DNA of 10,838 bases from Oscillospiraceae bacterium (GCA_031258665.1 JAIRML010000174.1:1-10838); one strand, 5' to 3'; positions 1 to 6,871 are shown, counted from the first letter of the stretch. Program-made: numbers and translations. The notes: generated by a model from the sequence alone, not told the origin.

Positions 1-1
1 G

Positions 2-262
2 TTGGACCAATTGGAGGCCGAGGGCTACGGGCGTCTGCCCGTCTGTATGGCGAAGACGCAATATTCGCTGTCCGACGATCCCAAGAAGCTGGGCCGCCCC
101 ACGGGGTTTTGCGTGAAGATCACCGGCGTCAGACTGTCGGCCGGCGCCGGTTTTGTCGTCGTGTACACCGGGGAGATCATGACAATGCCCGGGTTGCCGA
201 AACGGCCGGCGGCCGAGGGCATTGACATCGACCCGGACGGTGTTCTCAGCGGATTGTTTTGA
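2..262 (+). CDS. fhs: Formate-tetrahydrofolate ligase, C-terminal end (5' partial)
   Basis: The last 86 residues of formate-tetrahydrofolate ligase, the cytoplasmic enzyme that makes 10-formyl-THF from formate, THF and ATP for purine, formyl-Met and (in acetogens) Wood-Ljungdahl metabolism. The visible part contains the family's highly conserved C-terminal blocks: CMAKTQYSLSDDP, LGRPTGF, LSAGAGF and GEIMTMPGLPKRPAAE, ending in the usual GLF tail just before TGA. The frame is open to the window edge, so the start and the P-loop-containing N-terminal part (roughly 470 residues in the family) lie upstream; the TTG at position 2 is not a real start. The next gene begins 19 bases after the stop, so the two may be cotranscribed. 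The identification rests on recalled family motifs and is strong. Confidence 0.95.
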   Translation: MDQLEAEGYGRLPVCMAKTQYSLSDDPKKLGRPTGFCVKITGVRLSAGAGFVVVYTGEIMTMPGLPKRPAAEGIDIDPDGVLSGLF

Positions 263-281
263 TGGGGGAGAGGGATACGGC

Positions 282-1421
282 ATGAGCGGGCGAATGCGAT
301 ATTTTATGGTGGTGGCCGACGGGATGGCCGACACGCCGCTGGCGGAACTCGGCGGACTGACGCCCTTGCAGTACCGGCCGCAGCCGCGGATGGCGGCACT
401 GGCCGGGCAGGGCGGCCTCTTTCGGGTGCGCACAATCCCGGACGGCTTCGCGGCCGGGACCGAGACCGCCATGCCGCTGATCACCGGTTACGACACCTCC
501 GTGCTGACAGGCCGCGGGCCCGTGGAAGCCTCCGGTATGGGCATTGTGCTGCCGGCGGGGCAGTTTGCCATGCGCGCAAACCTCGTGCGCGTGGCACAGG
601 ACGGAACACTGACGGAGGCCTGCCCGGACCTGTCGGATGAGGAAGGCCTCGCGGCGGGGCGGCTTTTGGCGGCAGACGCCGCGCTGACCGGCGAACTGGC
701 GCGCATCGGGTGGACGTTCCACCCGCAGCCGGGGTTTCGCCAGATGATCACGGGTCCCATGCCGCCGCCCGCCGGGATGACGCCGCCCCACAATGTGCAG
801 GGCGATGTCATCGACGACCACTGGCCCGCGGATGCGTTGGCGCCGGTGGTCCGGCGCGCGCGCGCGCTCCTGCGGGAGCGGGGCATGGCGCTCTGGCCCT
901 GGGGGCCGGGCGCCTGGCCGCGTTATGAGCCTTTCGCGGATAAATTCGGTTTGTGTGGCGCGGTGATCTCCGCGGTACCGGTGGTGCGGGGCATGGCGCT
1001 GCTGGCCGGCCTTGAGGCGCCGGCGGTGCCGGGCGCCACCGGCACGCTGGAGACGGACTGGCGGGCCAAAGTGGACGCGGCGCTGCTTGCGGCCGCGCGC
1101 GTTCCGTTTGTGATGCTGCATCTGGAGGCCCCGGACGACTGCAGTCACGCACGAAACGTGGAGAGCGAGCTGAAAGCGATCGCCATGGTGGATGAGGCGC
1201 TGACCAGGTTGTGCGCGGGCGCCGAGAGGCCGTATCGGCTGCTGCTGCTGCCCGACCACGTCACCTCCACCGAGACAGGCCGCCACGGCGCCGAACCGGT
1301 GCCCTGGTGTGTCTACGACAGCGAACAACCGCCCGGCGCGCCCACCCCCTTCGTGGAGATAGACGAGGGCCCCGCCGCCGCCCCCGACGTACCGCTGCGC
1401 ACCCTGCTGGGGCAGCTTTGA
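282..1421 (+). CDS. apgM: ApgM-type cofactor-independent phosphoglycerate mutase-like protein
   Basis: A 379-residue member of the alkaline-phosphatase superfamily, closest to archaeal-type 2,3-bisphosphoglycerate-independent phosphoglycerate mutase (ApgM, COG3635), which interconverts 3- and 2-phosphoglycerate. Visible blocks: VVADGMAD with metal-ligand Asp13; GTETA followed by GYD and TGRGPVEA (59-83); the WGPG...GAVISAV segment (207-232); HLEAPDDCSH (280-289, Asp285/His289); LPDH (Asp325/His326) and RHGAEPVP (His335). The metal site therefore looks complete. Oddly, where recalled ApgM sequences read ANMS-LLGYDP with the nucleophilic Ser, this protein reads A-M-P-L-I-T-G-Y-D-T, so Leu66 sits at the Ser position. 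It may be a divergent mutase or a related phosphotransferase. The ATG at 282 is chosen because a GGGGAGAGGG ribosome site lies 7 bases upstream; an in-frame ATG at 294 is possible. It follows fhs by 19 bases and no strong terminator separates it from the next transcription unit. Confidence 0.8.
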   Translation: MSGRMRYFMVVADGMADTPLAELGGLTPLQYRPQPRMAALAGQGGLFRVRTIPDGFAAGTETAMPLITGYDTSVLTGRGPVEASGMGIVLPAGQFAMRANLVRVAQDGTLTEACPDLSDEEGLAAGRLLAADAALTGELARIGWTFHPQPGFRQMITGPMPPPAGMTPPHNVQGDVIDDHWPADALAPVVRRARALLRERGMALWPWGPGAWPRYEPFADKFGLCGAVISAVPVVRGMALLAGLEAPAVPGATGTLETDWRAKVDAALLAAARVPFVMLHLEAPDDCSHARNVESELKAIAMVDEALTRLCAGAERPYRLLLLPDHVTSTETGRHGAEPVPWCVYDSEQPPGAPTPFVEIDEGPAAAPDVPLRTLLGQL

Positions 1422-1457
1422 GGGGTTTTCCCCAAACGCTGAAAGGTCAAATTTTCA

Positions 1458-1486
1458 TTGACAAGCGGCGCGTGTGCGCGTATAAT
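1458..1486 (+). promoter_or_regulatory. Consensus sigma-A promoter of the rpmF-der-plsY operon
   Basis: A perfect -35 box TTGACA (1458-1463), a 17-base spacer and a perfect -10 box TATAAT (1481-1486). An A/T-rich patch (1450-1457) lies just upstream of the -35. Transcription would start near 1492-1494, giving a leader of about 50 bases before the DUF177 start. It lies in the 124-base gap after the phosphoglycerate-mutase-like gene and is the only full-consensus promoter I see on the + strand, so it probably serves the whole run of genes to the terminator at 7833. This strength is typical for ribosomal protein operons. Confidence 0.9.
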
Positions 1487-1545
1487 GTTTAGCGTGCCTA
1501 TTTTTTCCCTCATTTGGCCGGGATGGCGCGCGGGTGGTGTGTTCC

Positions 1546-2040
1546 ATGAAATTGGCGTTGCGTGACGTGATCGAACAGCCGGGCGCGCGCGTGCCTTTTT
1601 GTTGTGAATTCGATCTGTCCAACATGGAATTCCCCTGGGGTCGCCCGTTTCGGGCGCCTGTCCGCGCGCGGGGCGCCGTGGCCAACACCGCCGGCGTGCT
1701 CACATTGACGGCTGCGCTGGAGGCCACGCTGTCGCTGACGTGTGACCGTTGCGCCGTGGCCTATGAGAGGGAGACGGTTCACCCCGTCGAAGTGGTGCTG
1801 GCCGAACGGCTGGCCGGCGACGAAGACGACGAGATCTACCTGCTGACGGGCGACGAACTGGCGCTTGACGAGGTGCTGGTTCCCGCGCTCGTGCTGTCGA
1901 TGGAGATGAAACACCTCTGCCGTGAGGACTGTCAGGGCCTCTGCCCGCGCTGCGGTCACAATTTAAATGAAGGCCCGTGCGGCTGTCTGCCACCGGAAAG
2001 CGACGCGCGCTGGGCGGTTCTGCGGCAGTGGCGCCCTTAG
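1546..2040 (+). CDS. yceD: DUF177 / YceD family protein preceding rpmF
   Basis: A 164-residue DUF177 (YceD/YlbN) protein. The family is widespread, nearly always encoded directly upstream of rpmF, and linked to 23S rRNA/large-subunit maturation, though its biochemistry is not settled. Visible here: the N-terminal LRDVIEQPG start, a central LTCDRC pair (Cys66, Cys69) after a hydrophobic beta-rich stretch, an acidic segment (GDEDDEIYLL), and the C-terminal Cys cluster HLCREDCQGLCPRCGHNLNE...CGC (Cys125, 129, 133, 136, 145, 147), which could bind a metal. The ATG at 1546 is chosen because the protein then begins as family members do and a GGGTGG lies 8 bases upstream; an in-frame GTG at 1534 would add four residues. 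It is the first gene after the consensus promoter and is separated from rpmF by 182 bases holding one repeat element. Confidence 0.9.
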   Translation: MKLALRDVIEQPGARVPFCCEFDLSNMEFPWGRPFRAPVRARGAVANTAGVLTLTAALEATLSLTCDRCAVAYERETVHPVEVVLAERLAGDEDDEIYLLTGDELALDEVLVPALVLSMEMKHLCREDCQGLCPRCGHNLNEGPCGCLPPESDARWAVLRQWRP

Positions 2041-2063
2041 CGGCGCGGCCCGCCGTCGCATCA

Positions 2064-2135
2064 CCGACGTGGGTTGCACCTAACCCACAACCAAAATTCT
2101 TACTTTTTGTTACCGCTTCGCGGCAACGGGGCACT
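2064..2135 (+). repeat. Two-hairpin intergenic repeat, copy A (divergent)
   Basis: Most divergent copy of the five-member element described in the findings. Hairpin 1 is GTGGGTT / AACCCAC (2069-2075 with 2082-2088, 6-base loop). The linker reads ACAACCAAAATTCTTACTTTTT. Hairpin 2 is TTGTTACCGC against GCGGCAACGG (2107-2116 with 2120-2129) with a TTC loop, one A-C mismatch and two terminal T-G pairs. It begins 23 bases after the yceD stop and ends 87 bases before rpmF. Relative to copies B and C, hairpin 1 has exchanged a C-G pair for T-A. The remainder of the gap (2136-2207) holds nothing I can name. Confidence 0.8.
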
Positions 2136-2222
2136 GAACAGAGCATTTGAAATTCCGAGAGCTGCCCTTTCGCGCCGGGTTTGGCCGGAGGAGGCGCGCT
2201 TCCGATCAAAGGTGGTGTTTTC

Positions 2223-2423
2223 ATGGCTGTCCCCAAAAAAAAGACGTCGAAACAGCGCAAACATCTGCGCCGCAGCGCCCATTGGAAGTTGGAGACTCCG
2301 CTGCTTGTCGCTTGCCCCAAGTGCGGTGAGTTGAAGCTGTCGCACCGGGTGTGCCGCGCCTGCGGCACATACAACGGGCGCGATGTGCTGCATCTCGAAG
2401 ACAAAAAGAAAAAGAAGGCGTGA
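2223..2423 (+). CDS. rpmF: 50S ribosomal protein L32 (bL32)
   Basis: A 66-residue bL32, a small component of the large ribosomal subunit. It opens with the diagnostic MAVPKKKTSKQRKHLRRSAH, followed by a CPKCG...CRACG zinc ribbon (Cys31, 34, 44, 47) and the KLSHRVCRACGTYNGR segment, ending in a Lys-rich tail. All four Cys are kept, so this is the zinc-binding (C+) form. Length matches the family's usual 55-70 residues. The ATG at 2223 has an AAAGGTGG ribosome site 7 bases upstream. Gene order yceD-rpmF is the standard bacterial arrangement; plsX, which often follows rpmF elsewhere, is replaced by a DUF512 gene. Confidence 0.98.
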   Translation: MAVPKKKTSKQRKHLRRSAHWKLETPLLVACPKCGELKLSHRVCRACGTYNGRDVLHLEDKKKKKA

Positions 2424-2450
2424 GTGCCGGCGGCACAGAGACAACGGGCA

Positions 2451-2473
2451 GGGGCGGAGGAAGACTCCGCCCC
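2451..2473 (+). other. GC-rich hairpin between rpmF and the DUF512 gene
   Basis: A perfect 9-bp stem GGGGCGGAG / CTCCGCCCC with a GAAGA loop, 27 bases after the rpmF stop and 51 bases before the next start. No T-run follows (TCAATGCAATC), so it is not a standard intrinsic terminator. Position and strength suggest an mRNA-stability element protecting the 3' end of the abundant rpmF message, or a partial attenuator. This role is inference. Confidence 0.5.
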
Positions 2474-2524
2474 TCAATGCAATCAGGGCCTGAACGACCC
2501 CTTATCTCCGGAGGAGGAAACCGC

Positions 2525-3838
2525 ATGGCCGCCGTCATCACCGGCGTGGACGCCGGCTCTCCCGCCGCGCGCGCCGGCGTCGAGCCGGGGGAGACGCTGC
2601 TCTCCGTGTCCGGGCGCCCCGTCCGCGACGTGCTTGACTACCGTTTTTACACCTACGACGCCCGGCTGACACTGACGCTCGACCGGGCGGGGGCGCGGCG
2701 CACGGTGTCCGTGCGAAAGGCGGAGGGCGCGGACTTGGGTCTCACGTTTGAGACATACTTGATGGACACACAGCACCGCTGTCGGAACCGATGTGTGTTC
2801 TGTTTCGTCGACCAGCTCCCGCGCGGGCTGCGGCCATCCCTGTATTTCAAAGATGACGACGCCCGTCTGAGTTTCCTGCTGGGGCAGTATATCACGCTGA
2901 CCAATCTGTCGGAGGAGGAACTGGGGCGCATCTGCGCGCAGCGCATCAGCCCGCTCCATATCTCGGTGCACGCCACAGACCCCGAGGTGCGGCGTTTTCT
3001 GTTGGGCAACCGGCGCGCCGGAGACTGCCTGCCGCGGCTGTGCCGGTTGGCGGAGTACGGCGTCGAGATGCACACGCAGGTGGTGGTGTGCCCGGACATA
3101 AACGACGGGGCGGTCTTGGCGCGCACCCTCGCGGACCTCACGGCGCTGTACCCGGCCGTGGCCAGTGTCTCTGTTGTGCCGGTCGGTTTGACAAAGCATC
3201 GCGCGGGGCTCTGCTCGATCACCCCCTTCGACGGGCCGCGGGCCGCCGCCGCGCTGGCGGCCGTGGATGCCGCGGCGTCGGCCTGCCGCCTGCGGCATGG
3301 CGTCGGCGTTGTCTATGGCGCGGATGAACTCTACCTGCTGTCCGGGCGGCCGCTGCCGGATGACGCGGCTTACGACGGGTACCCGCAGCTCGAAAACGGC
3401 GTGGGAATGATGCGGCTCTTTGAGACGGAATTTTTACAAGAATTAGAAAATACAGACATGCCCGGGTCCGTGGCCCCGTTCACATTGGCCACGGGCCGGG
3501 CGGCCGCCCCATTTTTGCGGAGGTTGATGGGTTGTATGGCGCGCCGCCTGCCGGCACTCCCTTTTGCGGTGGTCGCTGTGGAGAATCGCCTGTTTGGCCC
3601 CGGAGTGACCGTGGCCGGACTCCTCGGCGGGCGGGATCTGATTGCCGCGCTCGCGGGCCGCGTGACGGGCCGCCGCGTGTTCATCCCGCAGAGCGTGCTG
3701 CGCCACGACGGCGACGTCTGTCTGGACGACGTGTCCCCGGCGGACATCGCGCAGGCCATCGGCGCGCCGGTGACGCCGGTGCCGAACGACGGGGCGGCGC
3801 TGGTCAGAAACATTGTGTCGACGGGAGAATGTTCATGA
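2525..3838 (+). CDS. PDZ-domain DUF512 radical-SAM-like protein
   Basis: A 437-residue protein of the DUF512 family (putative FeS/radical-SAM-like enzymes; function not established), commonly found beside der in Clostridia. Residues 1-75 form a PDZ-like domain (ITGVDAGSPAARAGVEPGE...). A radical-SAM-type CxxxCxxC follows at Cys86, Cys90 and Cys93 in HRCRNRCVFCFVDQLP, then ...LYFKDDDARLSFLLGQYITLTN and LHISVHATDPEVR, which are strongly conserved in the family. The DUF512 part carries the QLENGVGMMR block around residues 287-297. The ATG at 2525 is supported by GGAGGAGG (2510-2517) upstream. A short A/T-rich patch inside the gene (about 3428-3455) stands out from the GC-rich surroundings but leaves the frame intact. 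Family assignment is strong; the reaction is unknown to me. Confidence 0.93.
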   Translation: MAAVITGVDAGSPAARAGVEPGETLLSVSGRPVRDVLDYRFYTYDARLTLTLDRAGARRTVSVRKAEGADLGLTFETYLMDTQHRCRNRCVFCFVDQLPRGLRPSLYFKDDDARLSFLLGQYITLTNLSEEELGRICAQRISPLHISVHATDPEVRRFLLGNRRAGDCLPRLCRLAEYGVEMHTQVVVCPDINDGAVLARTLADLTALYPAVASVSVVPVGLTKHRAGLCSITPFDGPRAAAALAAVDAAASACRLRHGVGVVYGADELYLLSGRPLPDDAAYDGYPQLENGVGMMRLFETEFLQELENTDMPGSVAPFTLATGRAAAPFLRRLMGCMARRLPALPFAVVAVENRLFGPGVTVAGLLGGRDLIAALAGRVTGRRVFIPQSVLRHDGDVCLDDVSPADIAQAIGAPVTPVPNDGAALVRNIVSTGECS

Positions 3839-3887
3839 TTTTGCCACACATTTGGGGTACAATCGAAGAGAGACCCCATCGATAAAA

Positions 3888-3960
3888 CCAACGTGGGCTG
3901 CCCGCAGCCCACAACCCAAAGTCTTGTTTTTTATTGCCGCAAAGCGGCAATAAGGTGCCA
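3888..3960 (+). repeat. Two-hairpin intergenic repeat, copy B
   Basis: A complete copy. Hairpin 1 GTGGGCTGC / GCAGCCCAC (3893-3901 with 3904-3912) is perfect, with only CC between the arms. The linker includes ACAACCCAAAGTCTTG plus a run of Ts. Hairpin 2 TTATTGCCGC / GCGGCAATAA (3931-3940 with 3944-3953) is a perfect 10-bp stem with an AAA loop, followed by GGTGCCA. It begins 50 bases after the DUF512 stop and its last bases (CCA) are the first bases of copy C, so B and C form a direct tandem with an exact 70-base period. Confidence 0.92.
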
Positions 3961-4010
3961 ACGTGGGCTGCCCCCGCGGCCCACAACCCAAATTCTCGTT
4001 TTTTGTTGCC
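3958..4010 (+). repeat. Two-hairpin intergenic repeat, copy C (truncated)
   Basis: Tandem neighbour of copy B. Hairpin 1 GTGGGCTGC / GCGGCCCAC (3963-3971 with 3976-3984) has a CCCC loop and one T-G pair. The linker AACCCAAATTCTCG and the T-run are kept. Only the left arm of hairpin 2 remains (GTTGCC); the sequence then diverges into AAGAAAAGGG and the purine-rich ribosome site of the acetyltransferase gene. The missing arm means this copy cannot form hairpin 2. Confidence 0.88.
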
Positions 4011-4048
4011 AAGAAAAGGGATGACGACAGGGGGGAGGGGGTGGCTGG

Positions 4049-4474
4049 ATGCTGTCGCTGAAGGAGATTGCGCCCGGGGAAGACGCCGCGCCCGCTTTCG
4101 CGGTCCGCGAGGCGGTCTTTGTGCGTGAGCAGGGGGTTCCGCTCGCGCGCGAATGGGACGCCTGCGACCCGATTTCATTTCATGTCGTGCTGTACCGGGG
4201 CAACATGCCGATCGCCTGTGGGCGGGTGTACCGGGAGGGCGCCGCCGCGGTGTTGGGCCGCGTCGCGGTTTTGTCGGCGGAACGCCGCAAGGGGTGCGCG
4301 ACGCGGATCTGCCGCGCGCTGATCGCCATTGCCGCGCGGCTGGGGGCGCGGAGGCTGACACTGCACGCGCAGACGCATGCGGCGCCTCTCTACGAGAAGC
4401 TTGGCTTCGCCCGCGTCGGGCCGGAGTTCCTTGAGGAGGGCATTGTCCATGTCCGGATGGACCGGGACCTGTGA
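4049..4474 (+). CDS. GNAT-family N-acetyltransferase (YjcF/ElaA-like)
   Basis: A 141-residue single-domain GNAT protein, expected to transfer an acetyl group from acetyl-CoA to an unknown amine. It begins with the VREAVFVREQGVPLAREWDACDP block typical of the YjcF/ElaA subgroup, then GRVAVLSAERRKGCATRICRALI (70-92) with the acetyl-CoA pyrophosphate loop R79-x-x-G82-x-A84, and the motif B region LHAQTHAAPLYEKLGFARVGPEFLEEGIVHVRM (105-137). ATG at 4049 follows a very strong GGGGGGAGGGGG site (4030-4041). It sits inside the operon between the DUF512 gene and der, an insertion relative to the usual DUF512-der pairing. The 98 bases between its stop and der hold no visible signal except the der ribosome site. 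The substrate cannot be read from the sequence. Confidence 0.88.
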   Translation: MLSLKEIAPGEDAAPAFAVREAVFVREQGVPLAREWDACDPISFHVVLYRGNMPIACGRVYREGAAAVLGRVAVLSAERRKGCATRICRALIAIAARLGARRLTLHAQTHAAPLYEKLGFARVGPEFLEEGIVHVRMDRDL

Positions 4475-4572
4475 CGCGTGTGTGATGACCTTTGAGGCGA
4501 GGGCCTGCTTGGAGGCAGACGGCGCGCCGCCGGGCCGAGTGGACGGGCGGCGCGCGGAGGGGGGTGAAGTTC

Positions 4573-5895
4573 GTGGCAAAACCCGTGGTGGCCATTGTGG
4601 GGCGCCCCAATGTGGGCAAGAGTATGCTGTTTAACAAACTGGCGGGCCGCCGGCTGTCGATCGTTGAGGACACGCCGGGTGTGACCCGGGACCGGCTGTA
4701 CACCGACTGTGAGTGGAACGGCCGATTTTTCTCTCTCGTGGACACCGGAGGCATTGAACCCCACACGGACGACGCTGTGCTGCGCTTCATGCGCACACAG
4801 GCGGAGATCGCGATTCACGGCGCCGACGTCATCATTCTGCTGGTCGACCTGCGCGCCGGCGTGACGGCCGCGGACGAGGCGGTGGCCCAGATGTTGCTGC
4901 GCGCGCGCCGGCCCGTGCTGCTCGCCGTGAACAAGGCGGACTCGACGGGGCCTGTGGACGCCGGCCTGTTTGAGTTCTATCAGCTCGGTCTTGGCGACCC
5001 GTACCCGATCTCCGCGCTCCACGGTCTCGGGACCGGGGATCTGCTGGACGCCTGTGTGGCGCTCTTTCCGGCGGAGACACCGGAGGAGGCCGGGGGGGAG
5101 TGCACCCGGGTGGCGATCATCGGCAAGCCCAATGTGGGGAAGTCGTCGCTCGTCAACCGGATCTTGGGCGAGGAACGGGTTATTGTCAGCGACAGGCCGG
5201 GGACAACGCGTGACGCGGTCGACAGCGAATTTGAAAGCGAACACGGCCGGTACCTGCTGATCGACACGGCGGGGATGCGCAAACGGGCCCGCGTGGACGA
5301 CAACATCGAATATTACAGCGTGCTCCGCGCCCGCATGGCCGTGGAGCGGGCCGATGTCTGCCTCATCCTGATCGATGCCGTCGAGGGTGTGACCGAGCAG
5401 GACACCAAGGTTGCGGGGTTGGCGCATGAGGCGGGGCGGTTGTCTGTCATTGTTGTAAATAAGTGGGACCTCGTGGAGAAGAACGAGAGGACGATGGCGC
5501 AAAAGCGCCGCGAGATCAAAGAACGACTGGCCTTTATGTCCTACGCGCCCGTGGTCTTCATCTCCGCGCTGACGGGGCAGCGCGTCGACAAGCTCTTTGT
5601 GAAGATCCAGTTCGTACTCGAACAGGGAAAAATGCGCATCGGCACGGGGCAGCTCAACAATGTGCTGGCCGACGCGCAGGCCCGCGTGCAGCCTCCCTCA
5701 GACAAAGGCCGCCGCCTCAAGGTGCTCTACATGACCCAAGCCGGCATTTTGCCGCCTCACTTCGTCGTCTTCGTCAACGACCCGCGCCTCTTTCATTTTT
5801 CCTACCGGCGTTATCTGGAGAATCAGATTCGCGCCACCTTCGGCCTCATCGGCGCGCCTGTTCGGATGACGGTGCGCCGGCGCGGTGAGGAGTAG
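4573..5895 (+). CDS. der: Ribosome biogenesis GTPase Der (EngA)
   Basis: A 440-residue tandem-GTPase that assists 50S subunit assembly, normally essential. First G domain: GRPNVGKS (10-17), switch PGVTRDR, DTGG (57-60), NKAD (120-123), SALHG. Second G domain: GKPNVGKS (184-191), PGTTRDAVDSEF, DTAGMRKR (231-238), NKWD (296-299), SALTGQ. A C-terminal KH-like domain follows, with LKVLYMTQAGILPPHFVVFVN and the FSYRRYLENQIRATFGLIGAP end. Length equals the family's usual 435-440. The GTG at 4573 is preferred because the protein then begins MAKPVVAIVG as in other Der proteins and GGGGTGA lies 5 bases upstream; the GTG at 4564 is only 3 bases from GGAGG. Stop TAG is followed 3 bases later by repeat copy D. 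All catalytic motifs are intact. Confidence 0.98.
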   Translation: MAKPVVAIVGRPNVGKSMLFNKLAGRRLSIVEDTPGVTRDRLYTDCEWNGRFFSLVDTGGIEPHTDDAVLRFMRTQAEIAIHGADVIILLVDLRAGVTAADEAVAQMLLRARRPVLLAVNKADSTGPVDAGLFEFYQLGLGDPYPISALHGLGTGDLLDACVALFPAETPEEAGGECTRVAIIGKPNVGKSSLVNRILGEERVIVSDRPGTTRDAVDSEFESEHGRYLLIDTAGMRKRARVDDNIEYYSVLRARMAVERADVCLILIDAVEGVTEQDTKVAGLAHEAGRLSVIVVNKWDLVEKNERTMAQKRREIKERLAFMSYAPVVFISALTGQRVDKLFVKIQFVLEQGKMRIGTGQLNNVLADAQARVQPPSDKGRRLKVLYMTQAGILPPHFVVFVNDPRLFHFSYRRYLENQIRATFGLIGAPVRMTVRRRGEE

Positions 5896-5898
5896 CTT

Positions 5899-5973
5899 TG
5901 GCACCTTGCTGCCGCTTTGCGGCAGCAAAAAACAAGAATTTGGGTTGTGGGTTGCAGATGCAGCCCACGTTGG
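5899..5973 (-). repeat. Two-hairpin intergenic repeat, copy D (inverted)
   Basis: A complete copy in reverse orientation. On the + strand: TGGCACC, hairpin TTGCTGCCGC / GCGGCAGCAA (5906-5915 with 5919-5928, TTT loop, perfect 10 bp), linker AAAACAAGAATTTGGGTT, then hairpin GTGGGTTGC / GCAGCCCAC (5947-5955 with 5960-5968, AGAT loop, one T-G pair), ending CGTTGG. It starts 4 bases after the der stop and ends 1 base before the AGGGAGG ribosome site of plsY, so it makes up essentially the whole der-plsY spacer. Confidence 0.92.
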
Positions 5974-5986
5974 TAGGGAGGTTTTT

Positions 5987-6871
5987 ATGGACTGGTGGAA
6001 AATTGTTCTCATCCTCGTCATCTCCTACCTGATCGGGAGCCTGAACATCTCAATTTTGGTGTCGCGTCTGTTTTTGCGGGTGGACATCCGCGACTACGGC
6101 AGCGGCAACGCGGGCAGCACCAACGCGTACCGCGTGATGGGGAAGAAATGGGCCGCCGTGGTGGCCGTGGGGGACATCCTCAAAGGCGTCCTCGCGGTCC
6201 TGTTTGGCTACTGGATGATGTCGGAGGCCGCCGGGGGCGGGGTGGGCCGTCTGCTGGCCGGGCTCGCCGTCATTTTGGGGCATGTCTTTCCCATCTTCTT
6301 TAAGTTTCGAGGCGGCAAGGGCGTCATGACCACCGCGGCCATTTTGGCCGTCGTGGATTGGCGGGTGTGCGCCGTTGTGTTGGGCGTCTTTTTGGTCACG
6401 GCACTGATCACGCGGTGGGTGTCGTTGGGTTCGATTCTGGCCGCCCTCTTCGTGCCGGTGTGCATGTACGGATTTCACCGGGGCGCGGGGCGGGAGACAT
6501 GGATCTATGTGGTGCTCTCGGCCGTCATTTCATTCGTGATTATCTTTATGCACCGGGAAAACATTGGCCGCCTGCTCACGGGCAGCGAACGGCGTTTCAC
6601 CTTCAAGGGCCGCGCGATGTTGGACACCATCAAGACCCGGACGATCGACATCCGGGACAAGGCGTCCACCAGGCTGAAGACCACCACGCGCAAACTGCGG
6701 GACAAGGCCCGCCGCGGCAAGCTGCGGCTGCACCACCGCAACAGTTACCATGCCCGGCGCGCGCGCCGGGGCAACCGCGCGCAGGGCGCGCGCCGCCACA
6801 AGAAAACCCATGCGAGAAATTTGAGAAAAAACATGAGGAAACGGCGCCTGGGCCGTATGGCCGGCGCGTGA
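5987..6871 (+). CDS. plsY: Glycerol-3-phosphate acyltransferase PlsY with extra basic tail
   Basis: A membrane acyltransferase that moves the acyl group from acyl-phosphate to glycerol-3-phosphate, the first step of phospholipid synthesis in most Gram-positive bacteria. Residues 1-200 match PlsY: an N-terminal membrane segment (IVLILVISYLIGSLNISILV), motif 1 GSGNAGSTNAYR (38-49), motif 2 FKFRGGKGVMTT (106-116), further hydrophobic segments (about 57-78, 86-104, 117-141, 147-163, 173-188) and motif 3 HRENIGRLLTGSE (189-201). Families normally stop there at about 200 residues. This one runs on to 294 with a hydrophilic tail containing about 36 Lys/Arg and only about 5 Asp/Glu. Third codon positions in the tail stay GC-rich, so it looks genuinely coding. 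ATG at 5987 follows AGGGAGG by 5 bases. plsX and gpsA, frequent partners, are absent nearby. Confidence 0.94.
   Translation: MDWWKIVLILVISYLIGSLNISILVSRLFLRVDIRDYGSGNAGSTNAYRVMGKKWAAVVAVGDILKGVLAVLFGYWMMSEAAGGGVGRLLAGLAVILGHVFPIFFKFRGGKGVMTTAAILAVVDWRVCAVVLGVFLVTALITRWVSLGSILAALFVPVCMYGFHRGAGRETWIYVVLSAVISFVIIFMHRENIGRLLTGSERRFTFKGRAMLDTIKTRTIDIRDKASTRLKTTTRKLRDKARRGKLRLHHRNSYHARRARRGNRAQGARRHKKTHARNLRKNMRKRRLGRMAGA

Noticed and set aside
246..1328. Long open frame on the - strand opposite the phosphoglycerate-mutase-like gene (360 codons)
   Set aside because: Shadow of GC-rich coding DNA: the product is His/Arg/Pro/Gln-rich low-complexity sequence with no family motifs, and the + strand frame has clear conserved blocks and a ribosome site.
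1422..1433. GGGG-TTTT-CCCC as a terminator after the phosphoglycerate-mutase-like gene
   Set aside because: Only a 4-bp stem and no T-run follows; too weak to call.
2483..3298. Long - strand open frame opposite the DUF512 gene
   Set aside because: Arg/Pro/Gly-rich translation without recognisable domains; explained by codon bias of the real + strand gene.
3841..3863. Promoter TTGCCA...TACAAT after the DUF512 gene
   Set aside because: Spacing between the boxes is only 11 bases and no better -35 lies 16-18 bases upstream of TACAAT.
3931..3953. Hairpin 2 of the repeat as an intrinsic terminator
   Set aside because: The T-run precedes the stem in the A/B/C orientation and an A-run follows it in D/E; neither strand has stem followed directly by Ts. 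Hairpin 1 is separated from the T-run by about 14 bases. Operon genes downstream also have no other promoter.
3888..4010. CRISPR-like array because of regular direct repeats
   Set aside because: Only two units, they abut with no unique spacer, and there are no cas genes.
3804..4796. 330-codon - strand open frame spanning repeats B/C, the GNAT gene and the start of der
   Set aside because: It crosses repeats and two well-supported + strand genes and gives low-complexity Arg/Pro/Ala sequence; no motif supports it.
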